Positions 1 through 10,315 of a stretch of 64,000 bases of DNA are shown here, one piece after another. The stretch comes from Cryptomeria japonica. Its lineage: Eukaryota; Streptophyta; Pinopsida; Cupressales; Cupressaceae. Numbering within the stretch: the first letter of the stretch is position 1; every line of letters begins with the position of its first letter. Under the pieces are notes generated by a model. That model did not search any database, was not told the DNA's origin, and saw only the letters and a list, made by a program, of their open reading frames with translations. A program made the position numbers and the translations under genes. The DNA is taken from contig NC_081412.1 of assembly GCF_030272615.1 (NCBI RefSeq), positions 693,540,083 to 693,604,082 on the forward strand. Reading direction: 5' to 3'.

Positions 1-1
1 A

Positions 2-351
2 GGGCATGTCAAGAAGGAATGCAAGAATCCAAAGAAATAGTTTGATTCCTCTACAGAGAAATCCTCAAACTCAGGTGAAGATGCTTTGATTTCTTTTCTT
101 CATGTTATGACTAAAGAAAATTAGCTAATTGATGCAGGATGCTCATACCACATTACTCCTCATAAGGAGTGGTTTTCCACATATGAGAAAAATGCTAGAG
201 GAGAAATCTACCTCGGTGATAACTCTTCATATTCCTATTGTCAGAAGGGGTAAGATTCAATTGTATTTCAGTGATGGGAGAATTAAATCTCTTTTAGGTG
301 TTTTGCATGTCCCAAGTTTAGAAATATTTAATTTCAGTTTCTATGTTAAAT
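2..351 (+). pseudogene. Copia gag zinc-knuckle tail and protease remnant
   Basis: The end of a CCHC knuckle (GHVKKEC) is followed by a spacer and the retropepsin start IDAGCSYHITPHKEWF at about 131-178. The family normally shows D-S/T-G followed by C-S-x-H. Here the second position is Ala, so the active-site triad reads DAG, one sign of decay. The downstream part (LGVLHVPSLEIFN) matches the usual copia protease tail. No start codon for this protein lies inside the window. Confidence 0.75.
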
Positions 352-489
352 GATATGGGATTGCATGTAATATTTGATAAGCATGGTTGCAAATTAGTAA
401 GAGGAAACTTGGTGGTAGCAAGAGGGACAAGGAAGGGGACTCTATTTAAGCTTGAAGCCACTATAGTTGTTAAATCTTCTAATGTAACT

Positions 490-1360
490 AAATCTAAAAA
501 TACTTGTATGTTGTGGCATTGTAGATTGGGCCACATTAGTGAGAATGGTTTAAAAACCATTTTGATTAAAAAGTTGTAGATGGTTTTTCTTATTATGATG
601 AGAGTTTTGAATTTTGTGAACATTGTGTGTTTGGAAAACAAAATAGAAAGTCATTTCCTTCAAGGATTAATAAATCTAAGATTAAATTGGAAATTATTCA
701 CTCAAATGTATTTGGTCTAGTGGATATTGAATCAATTGGAAGATCTATATATTTTGTCTTCTTCATTGATGATGTTTCTAGATATACACGGTTATATTAT
801 ATAAGGCATAAATATGAATTTTTCACTAAGTTTAAAGAATTTAAGGCCTTAGTTGAAAATAAAACATATTGTAAAATCAAGGTTTTAAGAATGGATAATG
901 GTTGAGAATATTTTTCTAAGGAATTTGATGAATTTTGTAAGCATGTAAGAATTGCAAGACAAAAAGCTACTCTTATATTCCACAACAGGATGGAGTGGCA
1001 AAAAGGTTCAATCAAACAATAATGGAAAGAATGAGAAGTATGTTAAGTGGTTCTAGGCTTGATAGATGCTTTTGGGTAGAATTTGTAAGTACTACTTGTT
1101 ACTTGTTAAATATATCTCCTTGTAAGGCTCTTTATATGACAACTTATGAAGTGTGGGCAGGTAAGAAACATTTTATTTTACATTTAAGGGTATTTGGTTG
1201 CAAGGTTTATGTTTATGTGCCTAAAGAAAAATGAACTAAGTTGGATCCAAAAGATGAAAAGTGCATTTTCATTGGATATGTTGATAATGTAAAATGTTAT
1301 AAGTTCTAGAATCCACTAACCAAGAAAATTATCTTTTCTAGAGATGTGATTTTTAGGGAA
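490..1360 (+). pseudogene. Copia integrase remnant
   Basis: The pre-integrase zinc-binding part is visible as LWHCRLGHISENGL (about 511-552) and CEHCVFGKQ after a frameshift near 580. The catalytic core shows FIDDVSRYTRLYYI and VLRMDNG, followed at once by an in-frame TGA at 903-905. After another frameshift the frame reads YIPQQDGVAKRFNQT at about 977-1021. The usual catalytic Glu in this last motif is Lys here. The C-terminal part includes VFGCKVYVYVP and PLTKKIIFSRDVIF. The protein cannot be functional. Confidence 0.82.
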
Positions 1361-1639
1361 CTTAGTGTCATTTCTGATCCTGAACAACCAAAAGAAAAAG
1401 ATAAGGAAAAGAGAGTGCATTTTGAAATTAAGCATGAAAGTGCACCTCAAGAAGAACAAAGAGATGGACATGAGGACAACGATGAGGAAGAAGAATATGA
1501 GGGTTTATAAATAGTTATTGATCAAACTAAATAACATGAAGTGGTTGAGCAAGATCAAGAACAAGAGCCCCATACTCCTATTCTTAGAAGGTCCACAAGA
1601 CAATGAAATCTAGTTGATAGGTATATCCCACCATATTTC

Positions 1640-2058
1640 CATTGTATATTTGCTTTATTAAGTACTGGTGATGAACCTAGATCCTATAAGGAATCTATTC
1701 TAGCATATGATTGTGATTCTTGGCAACAAGCCATGCTACATGAGATGACGACATTAGAATCATGTGATACATGGGATCTTGTTAATTTTCCCAATGGGAG
1801 AAAATTCATTGGTTGTAAATGGGTCTACAAAATAAATTTGGAGCATATAGTTCATTGGAAAAGTACAAAGATAGACTGGTAGCTAAGGGCTACTCCTAGA
1901 GAGAGGGAGTTGATTTTGGTGAGATTTTATCTCCTGTTGCTAAATTATCCTCTATTAGATTGCTTTTATCCATTGCTGTTGCTAATGATTTTGAGATTGA
2001 GCAAATGGATGTTAAAACTGCTTTTTTGCATGAAGACTTGGAAGATGAAATCTATCAC
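1640..2058 (+). pseudogene. Copia reverse transcriptase, N-terminal remnant
   Basis: The frame reads SWQQAMLHEMTTLESCDTWD, then RKFIGCKWVYKI (1799-1834), the usual copia RT entry with a W-rich start. A frameshift follows near 1840. The next fragments correspond to the A motif region (EQMDVKTAFLHEDLEDEIY). The similarity ends there, before the family's FVDD/YVDD motif. What replaced the rest after 2060 is not recognised. Confidence 0.78.
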
Positions 2059-2060
2059 AG

Positions 2061-3542
2061 GGGCTTCACTTAGTGAACTTGGGTTATAGCATGTGCATTT
2101 GTGGCATACTAAATAATCTCCCTATTTTCAAAAAATATTGCCCTAAAATCCTTTTTTGTCACCCCCTCCCAATACACAACTCAAAATAAAAACCCCCTAT
2201 TTTGACCAAATATTGCATTTTTTCATAGCCCAATTTAAAAAACCCCCTATTTTCACCCAATAAGCAATATGTTGAGCTTATTTTTGAGATATTAAACCCC
2301 CAAATATGAATGCACATGTTATAATATTGCCTAGCCAGTAAAGCCCCAGTGAAATCTATATGTAACAACCTAAATGATTTGAGGTAAAAGGAAAATATAT
2401 TTTAGTTTATAGGTTAAACTGATCTATTTATGGTTTAAAATAGTCTCCCCAGATGTGGTATCAAAAATTTAGTTCATTTATCATGAAATTGGGTTTTGTT
2501 AGAAGTGAAGAAGATCACTATTGTAAAGTGAAAAATTTGGGGCTTAGTAAATTCACCACATGGAAAGGGGGAAATCACTAAGTCAATTTTCACTTTGAGG
2601 GACTTTACATTCAAAAGAGGGGATGAATCTACTAGATCCAATCTTAAATGATACAAGGACTAAATACTAAGTAGATGTGTTGTATTTGGAATGTGATTGA
2701 CCCTCTTTTGTAAGTTGACTAGTTGAATTAAGACTAAGTGCTAGAAATGAAGACAAATATGAGAAAACAACGAGCTACATATTTGGGATTTCATCATGCA
2801 CCTAGATCTAAGAAATTTGAGATGATTCAGAGCTACTATGCAAAATCTACCAAAATTTGCAGGGACTGTGTGTTTGGACTAGGTCACCCTCCTATTAGTC
2901 CTCCAAACTTTTTGTGCATCAAAAAGGGTTTTCCCATCTCTGCAAATAAAGCTTAACTGAGGAAGAACAACTGTGCACCTTCTTCTTGCACACATAAGCA
3001 AAGGGAAATGTGTTGGGAATAGGGACTTTCCTTTAGGTCAAACCTCGGTACTGGAATTAACCAAGTGGTTGAAATAATGTAATTGAAAGGACAAAAGTAG
3101 AAATCCTACTCTTTAAGGGGATGTTGAGTTGAATAAAAATGAAATGCTTTACCTCCTTGTGAAGTTTTACTTGCCTCCACATGGAATTACGATTTCATGA
3201 ATTAGAATGATGATCACCTCTTCAATGCTTGAAATATTGACTCTATTGCTGCTCCAAAGCTTGAAGGAAGACTAAAAAATGCTTAATTGCTCTTTAATGC
3301 TTGAATTCTTGATCTCTTGAATGCTCAGATGCTTGATTGAATTTTATGATATGTCAAATGAGAGGGGAAATCCTTCTTATATACTTGCTCATAGGATTAA
3401 TTGATTAATTTTTTGACATGAGCGGACATAGAGGGGGTTTTCTTGCTTCAAATTTGAGATAGGTCAAGGGGAGGGGCCCGAGATAGGTACCCATTAAGAG
3501 GGACCAGGATGCCACGCACTTGTCCTACCCTAATTTGGGGTA
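2061..3542. other. Unassigned intergenic DNA
   Basis: No coding similarity was seen in six frames. Between 2100 and 2290 there are three loosely similar blocks built on CCCCTATTTT followed by an AT-rich stretch, which look like an old local duplication. A 72-codon open frame at 2738-2956 has no recognisable family and I do not treat it as a gene. The last part (about 3000-3542) may be untranslated DNA of another decayed element, but no termini were found. Confidence 0.5.
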
Positions 3543-3547
3543 GGATC
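3543..3547. repeat. Target site duplication GGATC (left copy of solo LTR)
   Basis: GGATC directly precedes the solo LTR and is repeated exactly at 4500-4504, directly after it. A 5-bp duplication is the normal product of LTR-element integrase. Confidence 0.85.
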
Positions 3548-4499
3548 TGTTAGAACTAGGGATCACTAAGAGGGGGGCATGAATCAATGATCTCCCAGAA
3601 ATCAAATCCACAAACTTATTCTTTATCCACTAGTTAGTAATGCATAACAGAAAATAACATAAACAATAAACAAATAATCCACAACACCAAATTTTTTTAT
3701 GTGGAAACCTAGAAAGGGGAAAACCACGGTGAGGCTGGAACCCACAATATTCATATACTATGGCCAGGAGTACATAAATATTACATAGATGGGGAATGCA
3801 CTTGCATTCAGGCTCACTGCCTAGAGCTTATTGCTCAAATATAGTTGCCCATAAGGCTACAACCTTCAGGGAAGTCTCACTGACTTACAATTTGATTACA
3901 ATGAGAAAATACAAGGAAATTAACTCTCAAGTAGCATCTAAATATGCAAGAATGAGTTCTGATTAAGCATTGAATCTCTGACTATCTTCGCTTTGCTGAA
4001 TACTTTGTTTCTATCTTTGTCAGCTACTAGATTGTCTAAAGGCAAAGTGCACACATGAAACTATGCTCAATTACACTAAAATGGATCACCACACTATTAT
4101 TACCACCAAAACCAATTGCCAATTTGATCTTATATATCTAGTCTTAACACAAAAATAATCTCCTTCAATTTGGCTTCAAGAAGTGTAATGTGTAGCTCGA
4201 AGTCGGCTTCAATCTCACAAAAAACATAGCACCACATCAAAAGAGTGTATTCACACACTTCCTAAGGATCTTACCATTCATCAATAACATGAAATCAACC
4301 ACCAAAATTACTGCAATAATCAAGAATAATTTTGGACCAAAACATTACCGAGATACCATGTTATATCGGTTACCTCCATCTTCTGGATAAGATGAATCAT
4401 GATCGCCAGATCAAGTATACAAGAAGAGTTGCCTTCAATGACAACCCTGGACCCTAAATCAAGCATTGAAGATCACCGAATGAGTGTCAACTGCCAACA
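3548..4499 (-). mobile_element. Solo LTR, minus strand, perfect 5-bp target duplication
   Basis: Read on the minus strand this 952-bp block starts TGTTGGCAGTTGACACTC and ends GATCCCTAGTTCTAACA, giving the TG...CA termini of an LTR. Its end is similar in style to the LTR end of the copia element at 4659 (pyrimidine run, then TTCCTAACA). It is flanked by GGATC at 3543-3547 and GGATC at 4500-4504. No internal retrotransposon sequence touches it, so it is a solo LTR left by LTR-LTR recombination. A TATA-like ATATATAAG lies on the minus strand at 4129-4137. Copia type is inferred from the termini only. Confidence 0.85.
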
Positions 4500-4658
4500 G
4501 GATCAAGGTGGCAATTGGGTGCATCACTGAGTTGAATGGTATTTTTGCATGTGTGAGCATAATTAGGTCTCTGATTAGACCGAGGTGTGCAAACACTAAA
4601 GAAAAGACCCAAATGCGATTGAAAATTGCAAGGCATGCAATTTTAGGACGCTACAGTT

Positions 4659-5786
4659 TGTTGGTATTATGGATGACTTTGTCATGTGTTGCATTGATTT
4701 TATCATTTGATGTCAACACTTATCCTTCTTGAGGTCTACTTTGTTGATTTGGCACTCTGGTTATATTGGTTTGTTGTTGAACCGGCACATTGTGTTCACC
4801 AGCATGGTTAGTGACTTATGCACAGTCATCGGTATATGTTCACCGACAGGATATATTGTTCACTGGCAATGATGATGACTTGTTATCATCTGGAGACCAT
4901 TTGGTTATGTCAAAGACATGGATTGAATGTTTGGATTTGGTGTTTTTCTTATTGGACTAATCAGGTTCACATATTTGCCTTTACTGATAGATAGGTCTAG
5001 GTGATGGACCGGTACAAGATATCATATTCTAGATCAGCACGACACGTTTTGGAAATGGTTTATTGATTGGATAATGTGTAAATGTATTGAGATGACATAT
5101 TGTATCACATCAAGAATTATTTGTAATGGATTTTAATATAATATCCTTAGTGAGCTAACCTTATGATTTGGTCTTAGGTTTTGTATAAATAAATATAAGA
5201 TCTCATTTGAGAGATGTAATAGATGAGTATGTGCAAATATTGAAGAGAAAAAATAAGAAGATCCTTGTGCGAATCACGCATATATTATTTGAAAGTTGAA
5301 GGAAGGTTATGAAGGTGTTTGGCACTCATCTTCTAAGCTTAAACTTGTATTGAATCCAACATTGCAAATGCTACATTGAAGAAATACATTGTCATTGGAT
5401 CTAACCATCCAACTGTAGTCAGTGTGACTCATATTTTGTGATTGAGTAGTGATCTCTAAGCAGTTGGCCTTTCTACATGTGCAGAACCCATTTGTATACA
5501 CTTACTATCTATAGTAGTATCATCTGATTGTGGGTAAGGTTTTCCACCATGGTTTTTTCCCTTACAAGGTTTCCACATCAAAATCTTTGTGTCATGTGTT
5601 GTGGATGTTGTTTCTCTTTCTGTTTCATGCATTAAGTTATATCGGTATTGCTATAGCTGTTAATCTATTTTAACGACACTAAGTTTTAAGTTCGAATAAG
5701 GTTGTTTTGGATTGTAATTTACTGACAACTAGCTCACAACTGATTCACCCCCCCCCCCTCTCAGTTGTCCTTCTCGGTTCCTAACA
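4659..5786 (+). repeat. 5' LTR of the copia element
   Basis: This 1128-bp LTR starts TGTTGGTATTATGG and ends CTCGGTTCCTAACA. It is matched by 10316-11451. A TATA-like box (TATAAATAAATA) at 5184 gives a likely transcription start about 30 bp further on. A run of C's at about 5748-5758 is shorter and interrupted in the 3' copy. Confidence 0.93.
5184..5195 (+). promoter_or_regulatory. TATA box of the copia 5' LTR
   Basis: TATAAATAAATA occurs at the same place in both LTRs (the second copy starts at 10840). It is the best core-promoter candidate in the LTR. Assigned from sequence only. Confidence 0.5.
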
Positions 5787-5788
5787 AT

Positions 5789-5800
5789 TGGTATCAGAGC
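5789..5800 (+). other. Primer binding site, initiator Met-tRNA type
   Basis: TGGTATCAGAGC begins two bases after the LTR end. It is the standard plant PBS complementary to the 3' end of initiator Met-tRNA, where minus-strand DNA synthesis starts. Confidence 0.92.
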
Positions 5801-5842
5801 TTATTCCTCTTTTTGCAGAAGCCTAATAGCTTGAGAGATCCT

Positions 5843-6948
5843 ATGGCAATAAATATTTTCAGGAAGGACAATCTTAAACTTGATGGAACTAATTATTGTA
5901 TATGGAAGATCAAAATGGAAACACATCTGAGCTGCATTGGAAGAGATATATGGGATGTTACAAAGAATGGCTATGTTGGTCCTACTCTGAATATCCCTCA
6001 TCCATCGACATTGGCTAAAGACTTGGAGAATGATTGCAAAGCAAGAGAAGCACTTTTGAGCGCATTATCAGATCAGAAAATCATGGGATTATCAGATAGA
6101 TCCACTACTAAAGCTATTTGGGATAAACTGGAAACATTGAATGAAGGAGATGCCACTGTCAAAATTGCAAAATTAGAATGTTACCAGGTCAGGTATGAAA
6201 ATTTAAAAATAGAAGAAGATGGAAGAATTTCTACATTTATGGAAAGAGTTAATGAAATTGTTTTAGGAATATAATTTTTTGGAGGACCTTTAAGTGAAGA
6301 TGAAATTGTTTCTAAAGTTTTAAGAGCTTTTCCACCAGCTTACAAAATGAAAGTGACTGCTATTAATGAGTTGAGAACAATGCCTAATACATCAGTTTCT
6401 AGAGATACTTTGGTTGGAAAACTTTCAGTATTTGAGCTTGAGGAATTCGGTCCTGTTGCTACAATCAAAACTGATATAGATTTCAAAGAATCATCATCAG
6501 CATCATCATCTAACAAGACTAATTGGAAAGCACTTTATGCAAAAGAACTTGAAGATATGAGGAGACAAAATGAAGAACTTGAAGAACTTGAAGCACTATT
6601 TGCAAGGAAGATTCCTAAAGGTCCAATAGGAAGTAAGTATGAAGGTAAATCACCTTTCAGATGTTTTAATTGCAATCAAATTAGTCATTTGGCATCTAGG
6701 TGTCCTGATAGACATGCAAGACTAAGGGAGGAAGCAAAAAGAACATATAAGCCTAACCCTAACTATCAAAGATACAAATTTAAGAAAAATAGAGATAAGT
6801 CATGTTACAATGCAGATGGTGTTATAGTTGATTCAGATGAAGATCCCATAGATAGTGGATGGGAATTTTTTGCAATAAAAGAAGATCAACCGGCACCTAT
6901 TATCAAACTGGTAGAGCAAGCATTAGAAGCAAAAATTGAAGAAAAGGA
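5843..6948 (+). pseudogene. gag: Copia gag, broken by one stop
   Basis: The frame starts at ATG 5843 (MAINIFRKDNLKLDGTNY) with the usual copia gag start in which a W (CIWKIKMETHL) closes the first block. A capsid-like helical domain of the UBN2 type follows. One in-frame TAA at 6272-6274 breaks it, and the frame continues unchanged after that. The nucleocapsid zinc knuckle is intact (CFNCNQISHLASRC, CX2CX4HX4C, 6662-6703) and is followed by a basic stretch. Gag would package the element RNA in cytoplasmic particles. Gag and protease share one frame, as usual in copia. Confidence 0.85.
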
Positions 6949-7255
6949 TGAATGGATCACTGATAGTGGATGCTCACATCATATGACTGGTGATAAAAGC
7001 AAATTCTTATCATTACAGGAAATTAATGGAGGTCTAGTAAGATTTGGAGATGCCAAAGCTTGTTTAATCAAAGGAAGAGGTACTATATCTTTGGATGGTA
7101 AGCACAATACTAAAATTGTTTATTATGTAGAAGGTTTACAACATAATCTTTTGAGTGTCGGTCAGTTAGTGAAAAAAGGATTTCAGTTACAATTCAAGAA
7201 TGGAAAATGCAAAATCATGAATAGAACTAGATTGGAGATTGCAACCGGTAAATAG
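6949..7255 (+). pseudogene. pol: Copia protease
   Basis: The aspartic protease follows gag in the same frame. The active site DSGCSHHMTGD is intact (about 6961-6993) and the flap and tail region reads YYVEGLQHNLLSVGQL. The frame ends at TAG 7253-7255, but in-frame similarity (pre-integrase) continues after it. The protease itself is therefore not damaged here; the downstream stop separates it from integrase. It would cut the Gag-Pol polyprotein. Confidence 0.82.
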
Positions 7256-8190
7256 ACTAAAGGTAATATCTTTCATTTGAATACCAGTGATAAGACATGT
7301 TTGATTGCACACATTCATGAAAGTTGGTTATGGCATAAAAGACTCTGTCATGTGATTTTTGATTGCATTGTATAGATCGGTTTAACTAAGGCAATAAGGG
7401 ATTTACCTAAGATTATGAAACCTCATAATCTAGTATGTAAGGAATGTCAAATGGGAAAGCAAGTTGGAACAACATTTAAGAGAATTTATGAGAAATCCAA
7501 TAATATTATTAATTTAATTCATAATAATTTATGTGGCCCAACAAGAACAAGAAGTCTATAGGGTGATAGATACTTTATGCTAATAATTGATGATTATTCT
7601 AGAATGTGTTGGGTTACTTTTCTTAGGGAGAAATCATAAGCTTTTGGGAAATTCAAGATATACAAGGCAATGGTAGAGAATGAAACTGACAAGAAAATCA
7701 AATGTTTGAGATATGATCAAGGAGGAGAATTTACATCTATAGAATTTAATACATTATGTGAAGTGAATGGAATGAAAAGACAATTATTAGTACCCCAAAC
7801 ACCTCGACATAATGGATTTGTGGAAAGGAAGAACAAAACTATTCTGGATGCAACAAGAACCATGATGATGGAAGCAAATCTACCTCATGTGTATTGGAGA
7901 GAAGTAGTGAATACAACTGTTTATACTTTCAATAGAGTTCACATCAAAAGTGAAACCGGTAAGACCCTTTATAAACTATGGTTTGGTCATACTCCTACTC
8001 TTAATTATTTTAGAATATATTGGAAGCAAATGCTATATTAGGAGAGATGAGTGTATTGGAAAATTTGATCCTAGAAGTGATGAAGGAATATTTCTTGGTT
8101 ATTCATCTAGAAGAAAGGCATATAGATGTTATAATAAAAGATTACAAAAAATCATTAAGAGTACTAATGTGAAGATAGATGAACATTTTA
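7256..8190 (+). pseudogene. pol: Copia integrase, three stops and a frameshift
   Basis: It continues in the gag/protease frame. The zinc-binding part shows WLWHKRLCH and CKECQMGKQV. The core shows LIIDDYSRMCW (first Asp), CLRYDQGGEF (second Asp) and PRHNGFVERKNKTI (Glu), so the DDE residues are kept. In-frame stops lie near 7373, 7558 and 7637. A +1 shift near 8022 moves the frame just before GSKCYIRRDE; the C-terminal part (FDPRSDEGIFLGYSSRRKAYR) is in the new frame. Integrase would insert the cDNA into the genome in the nucleus. Confidence 0.85.
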
Positions 8191-9376
8191 AAGGAGATTC
8201 AAAATCTATAGAACTGGCAGTTGAAATGATTATAAATGAACCAACACAAATTGCACTAGTACAAAGTGAAGATCCAGTCACACCGACATCATCAGAATAC
8301 TCAACTGTGACTGATGAACAACAACATGTGAATAAACCTAGGTATGTAAGATTGAATCATTTAGAGAATCAGATAATTGGAAACAAAAATCAAGGTGTTA
8401 TTCCAAGAGGAAGATTGGCAAATGAAGAGGTATGTTTAATTTCTCAAGTTGAACCAGCATCTGTTATTGAAGCATGGGAAGATAAACATTGGATAAAATC
8501 AATGGAAGATGAATTAGAATAGATTGAAAAGAACAATACTTGGAAATTAGTTCCCCAGCCTAAAGACAAATGTAATTGGAACTAAATGGGTATATAGAAA
8601 TAAACTTAATGAAGATGGCGAAGTAATCAGGAACAAAGCATGATTAGTTTGTAAAGGTTATTCTCAGAAAGAAGGAATTGACTATAATGAAACCTTTGCA
8701 CCGGTAGCCTGAATTGAAGCAATTAGACTATGTCTTGCCTTTCTAGCTCATAAGAACTATAAAGTTTATCAGATGGATGTAAAATTTGCATTTTTGAATG
8801 GAGATCTTGAAGAGGAAGTTTACATTGAACAACCCGATGGATTCTCTTTGACAGATGATAAGGATATGGTTTGCAGGTTAAGAAAAGCTTTATATGGATT
8901 AAAGCAAGCTCCCAGAGCTTGGTATGCTAGACTAGACAAATATCTTTTAAAGATTGGTTACACAAAAGGTAATGTTGACAACGATTTGTATTACAAAGTC
9001 ACCAATGATGATATTTTGGTTATTGAAGTATTTGTGGATGATATCATTTTTGGAGGTGAAGATGGTTTATGTAAAGACTTTGATAACAAAATGCAGGAAG
9101 AGTTTGAAATGTCTATGATTGGAGAGATAAAAAATTTTCTAGGTTTGCAGATTTCACAAATAGATAAAGGTATATTCATATGTCAAACAAAGTACTTGAA
9201 GGAAATTTTAAAGAAATTTGGTATGGAGAACTCCAAACCAGTAAGTACTCCTATTACTACAATTGATAAATTGACATTGAAGGATGATTCAACTCCTATT
9301 AATCTGACAAGGTACAGATCTATGATTGGACGATTACTATATTTGACACAAACCAGACCTGACATAATGAATGCAG
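8191..9376 (+). pseudogene. pol: Copia reverse transcriptase
   Basis: A linker (8191-8522) ends in a stop, and a frameshift near 8575 follows. RT then reads GTKWVYRNKLNEDGEV from 8578. Two in-frame TGA codons (8641 and 8707 region) stand where copia RTs usually have Arg (KA*LVCKGYSQ, APVA*IEAIRL), so both fit CGA to TGA decay. The fingers/palm motifs QMDVKFAFLNGDLEEEVYIE and LRKALYGLKQAPRAWY are well kept, and the catalytic motif reads FVDDIIF at about 9031-9051. The frame is lost again near 9385. The domain is recognisable over its full length. Confidence 0.87.
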
Positions 9377-9377
9377 T

Positions 9378-9982
9378 ATGTATTGTATTTATATTTCAAA
9401 GCATTCTAAAGAAAATCATGAATCGGTAGTAAAACGGATTTTCCGGTACCTACAAGGCACAACAAATCTTGGTTTATGGTATCCTAAGGATGACAATTTT
9501 GAGTTATGTGCATATACAGATGCTAATTGGGCAGGAGATGTAGATGACAGAAAAGTACCATTGGCAGTGCATTCTTTCTTGGCAGAAGGTTAATTTCATG
9601 GATCAACAAGAAGCAAACTTGTACATCATTATCTATAGCAGAATCAAAATATGTTGCAGTAACAACTAATTGTACTCAGGTATTATGGATTAAGCAATTA
9701 TTGAAGGATATAAAGGTAAAATGCAAAGAACTGGTAATTATTTATTGTGATAATTCAACAACAATTGATATATCAAAGAATCTGGTATTTCACTCTAAAA
9801 CAAAGCATGTTTCTATTAAGTACAATTTTCTGAAAGAGAATGTTGAAGCAAATGAAGTAAGATTGGTTTATGTGAATACTAAAGAGAAAATTGCAGATAT
9901 CTTTACAAAGCCTTTGCTTAAGGAAACATTTGAATATCTCAGAGAGCAGTTTGGGGTAATTTCCCCACTGACAGAGACTTGA
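9378..9982 (+). pseudogene. pol: Copia RNase H
   Basis: The first half reads FRYLQGTTNLGLWYP and AYTDANWAGDVDDRK (first acidic residue). A frameshift near 9595 moves to the frame with SIAESKYVAVT. The C-terminal half reads YCDNSTTIDISKN, KHVSIKYNFLKENVE and VNTKEKIADIFTKPL, the usual end of copia pol, closing at TGA 9980-9982. It would degrade template RNA during cDNA synthesis. Confidence 0.85.
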
Positions 9983-10061
9983 ATAATGAAGAATGGCATC
10001 AAACCGATAGAAACTAATAGAAAAATCTTTTTTCGGCTTTGATGAAGGAGAGCTACTGCAT

Positions 10062-10312
10062 AGGGGGAGTAGTTAGCTATATGTTAAGTTCTGATTTTGA
10101 TTCTTAACTTCTTTGGCATTTGATGTCAAAGGGGGAGAGATATCTATGGAAAAACATTTTACTTTGGGGAGAGATGTATTTTTGGTTTTGGTTTCTATTT
10201 TTGGTACATAACTTTGTATTGATCTATTTTGGGAGATTGTTGGTTTTTGGCATTCTTTTTTTGGCACTTAGATGTTTTTCCATCTAGTGTTGCCATCAAT
10301 GTCAAAGGGGGA
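10062..10312 (+). promoter_or_regulatory. Three polypurine tracts before the copia 3' LTR
   Basis: The tract at 10304-10312 (AAAGGGGGA), three bases before the LTR, is the expected plus-strand primer. Two more, AAAGGGGGAGAGA (10128-10140) and AGGGGGAGTAG (10062-10072), lie upstream. The two AAAGGGGGA tracts share the larger context ATGTCAAAGGGGGA, which suggests a duplication. The 330 bp between pol and the LTR hold no other feature. Confidence 0.75.
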
Positions 10313-10315
10313 CAT

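Larger units (their letters stand above)
1..2060 (+). mobile_element. Truncated, decayed Ty1/copia element (gag tail to RT)
   Basis: The window opens inside a copia-type gag zinc knuckle (GHVKKECKNPKK read from base 2). It then runs through protease, integrase and the first part of reverse transcriptase in the Ty1/copia order. Several stops and frameshifts break the reading. Coding similarity stops at about 2058, just after the RT segment equivalent to QMDVKTAFLHEDLEDEIY, so the RT core, RNase H and 3' LTR are missing. The 5' part lies outside the window. No LTR for this copy was found, so it is an old truncated remnant. The family is sure; the lineage was not resolved. Confidence 0.88.

Noticed and set aside
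2738-2956. 72-codon frame as a small host gene
   Set aside because: No family, no supporting promoter or splice context, and normal length for chance frames here.
5307-5501. 64-codon minus-strand frame, also at 10945-11157
   Set aside because: It lies inside both copia LTRs, antisense to the element, with no recognisable family.
5789-5800. tRNA gene fragments suggested by TGGTATCAGAGC and its complements
   Set aside because: Each copy sits directly beside an LTR and lacks the rest of a tRNA; they are primer binding sites.
9983-10315. Envelope-like gene after copia pol
   Set aside because: Only 330 bp of polypurine-rich DNA with no open frame of note.
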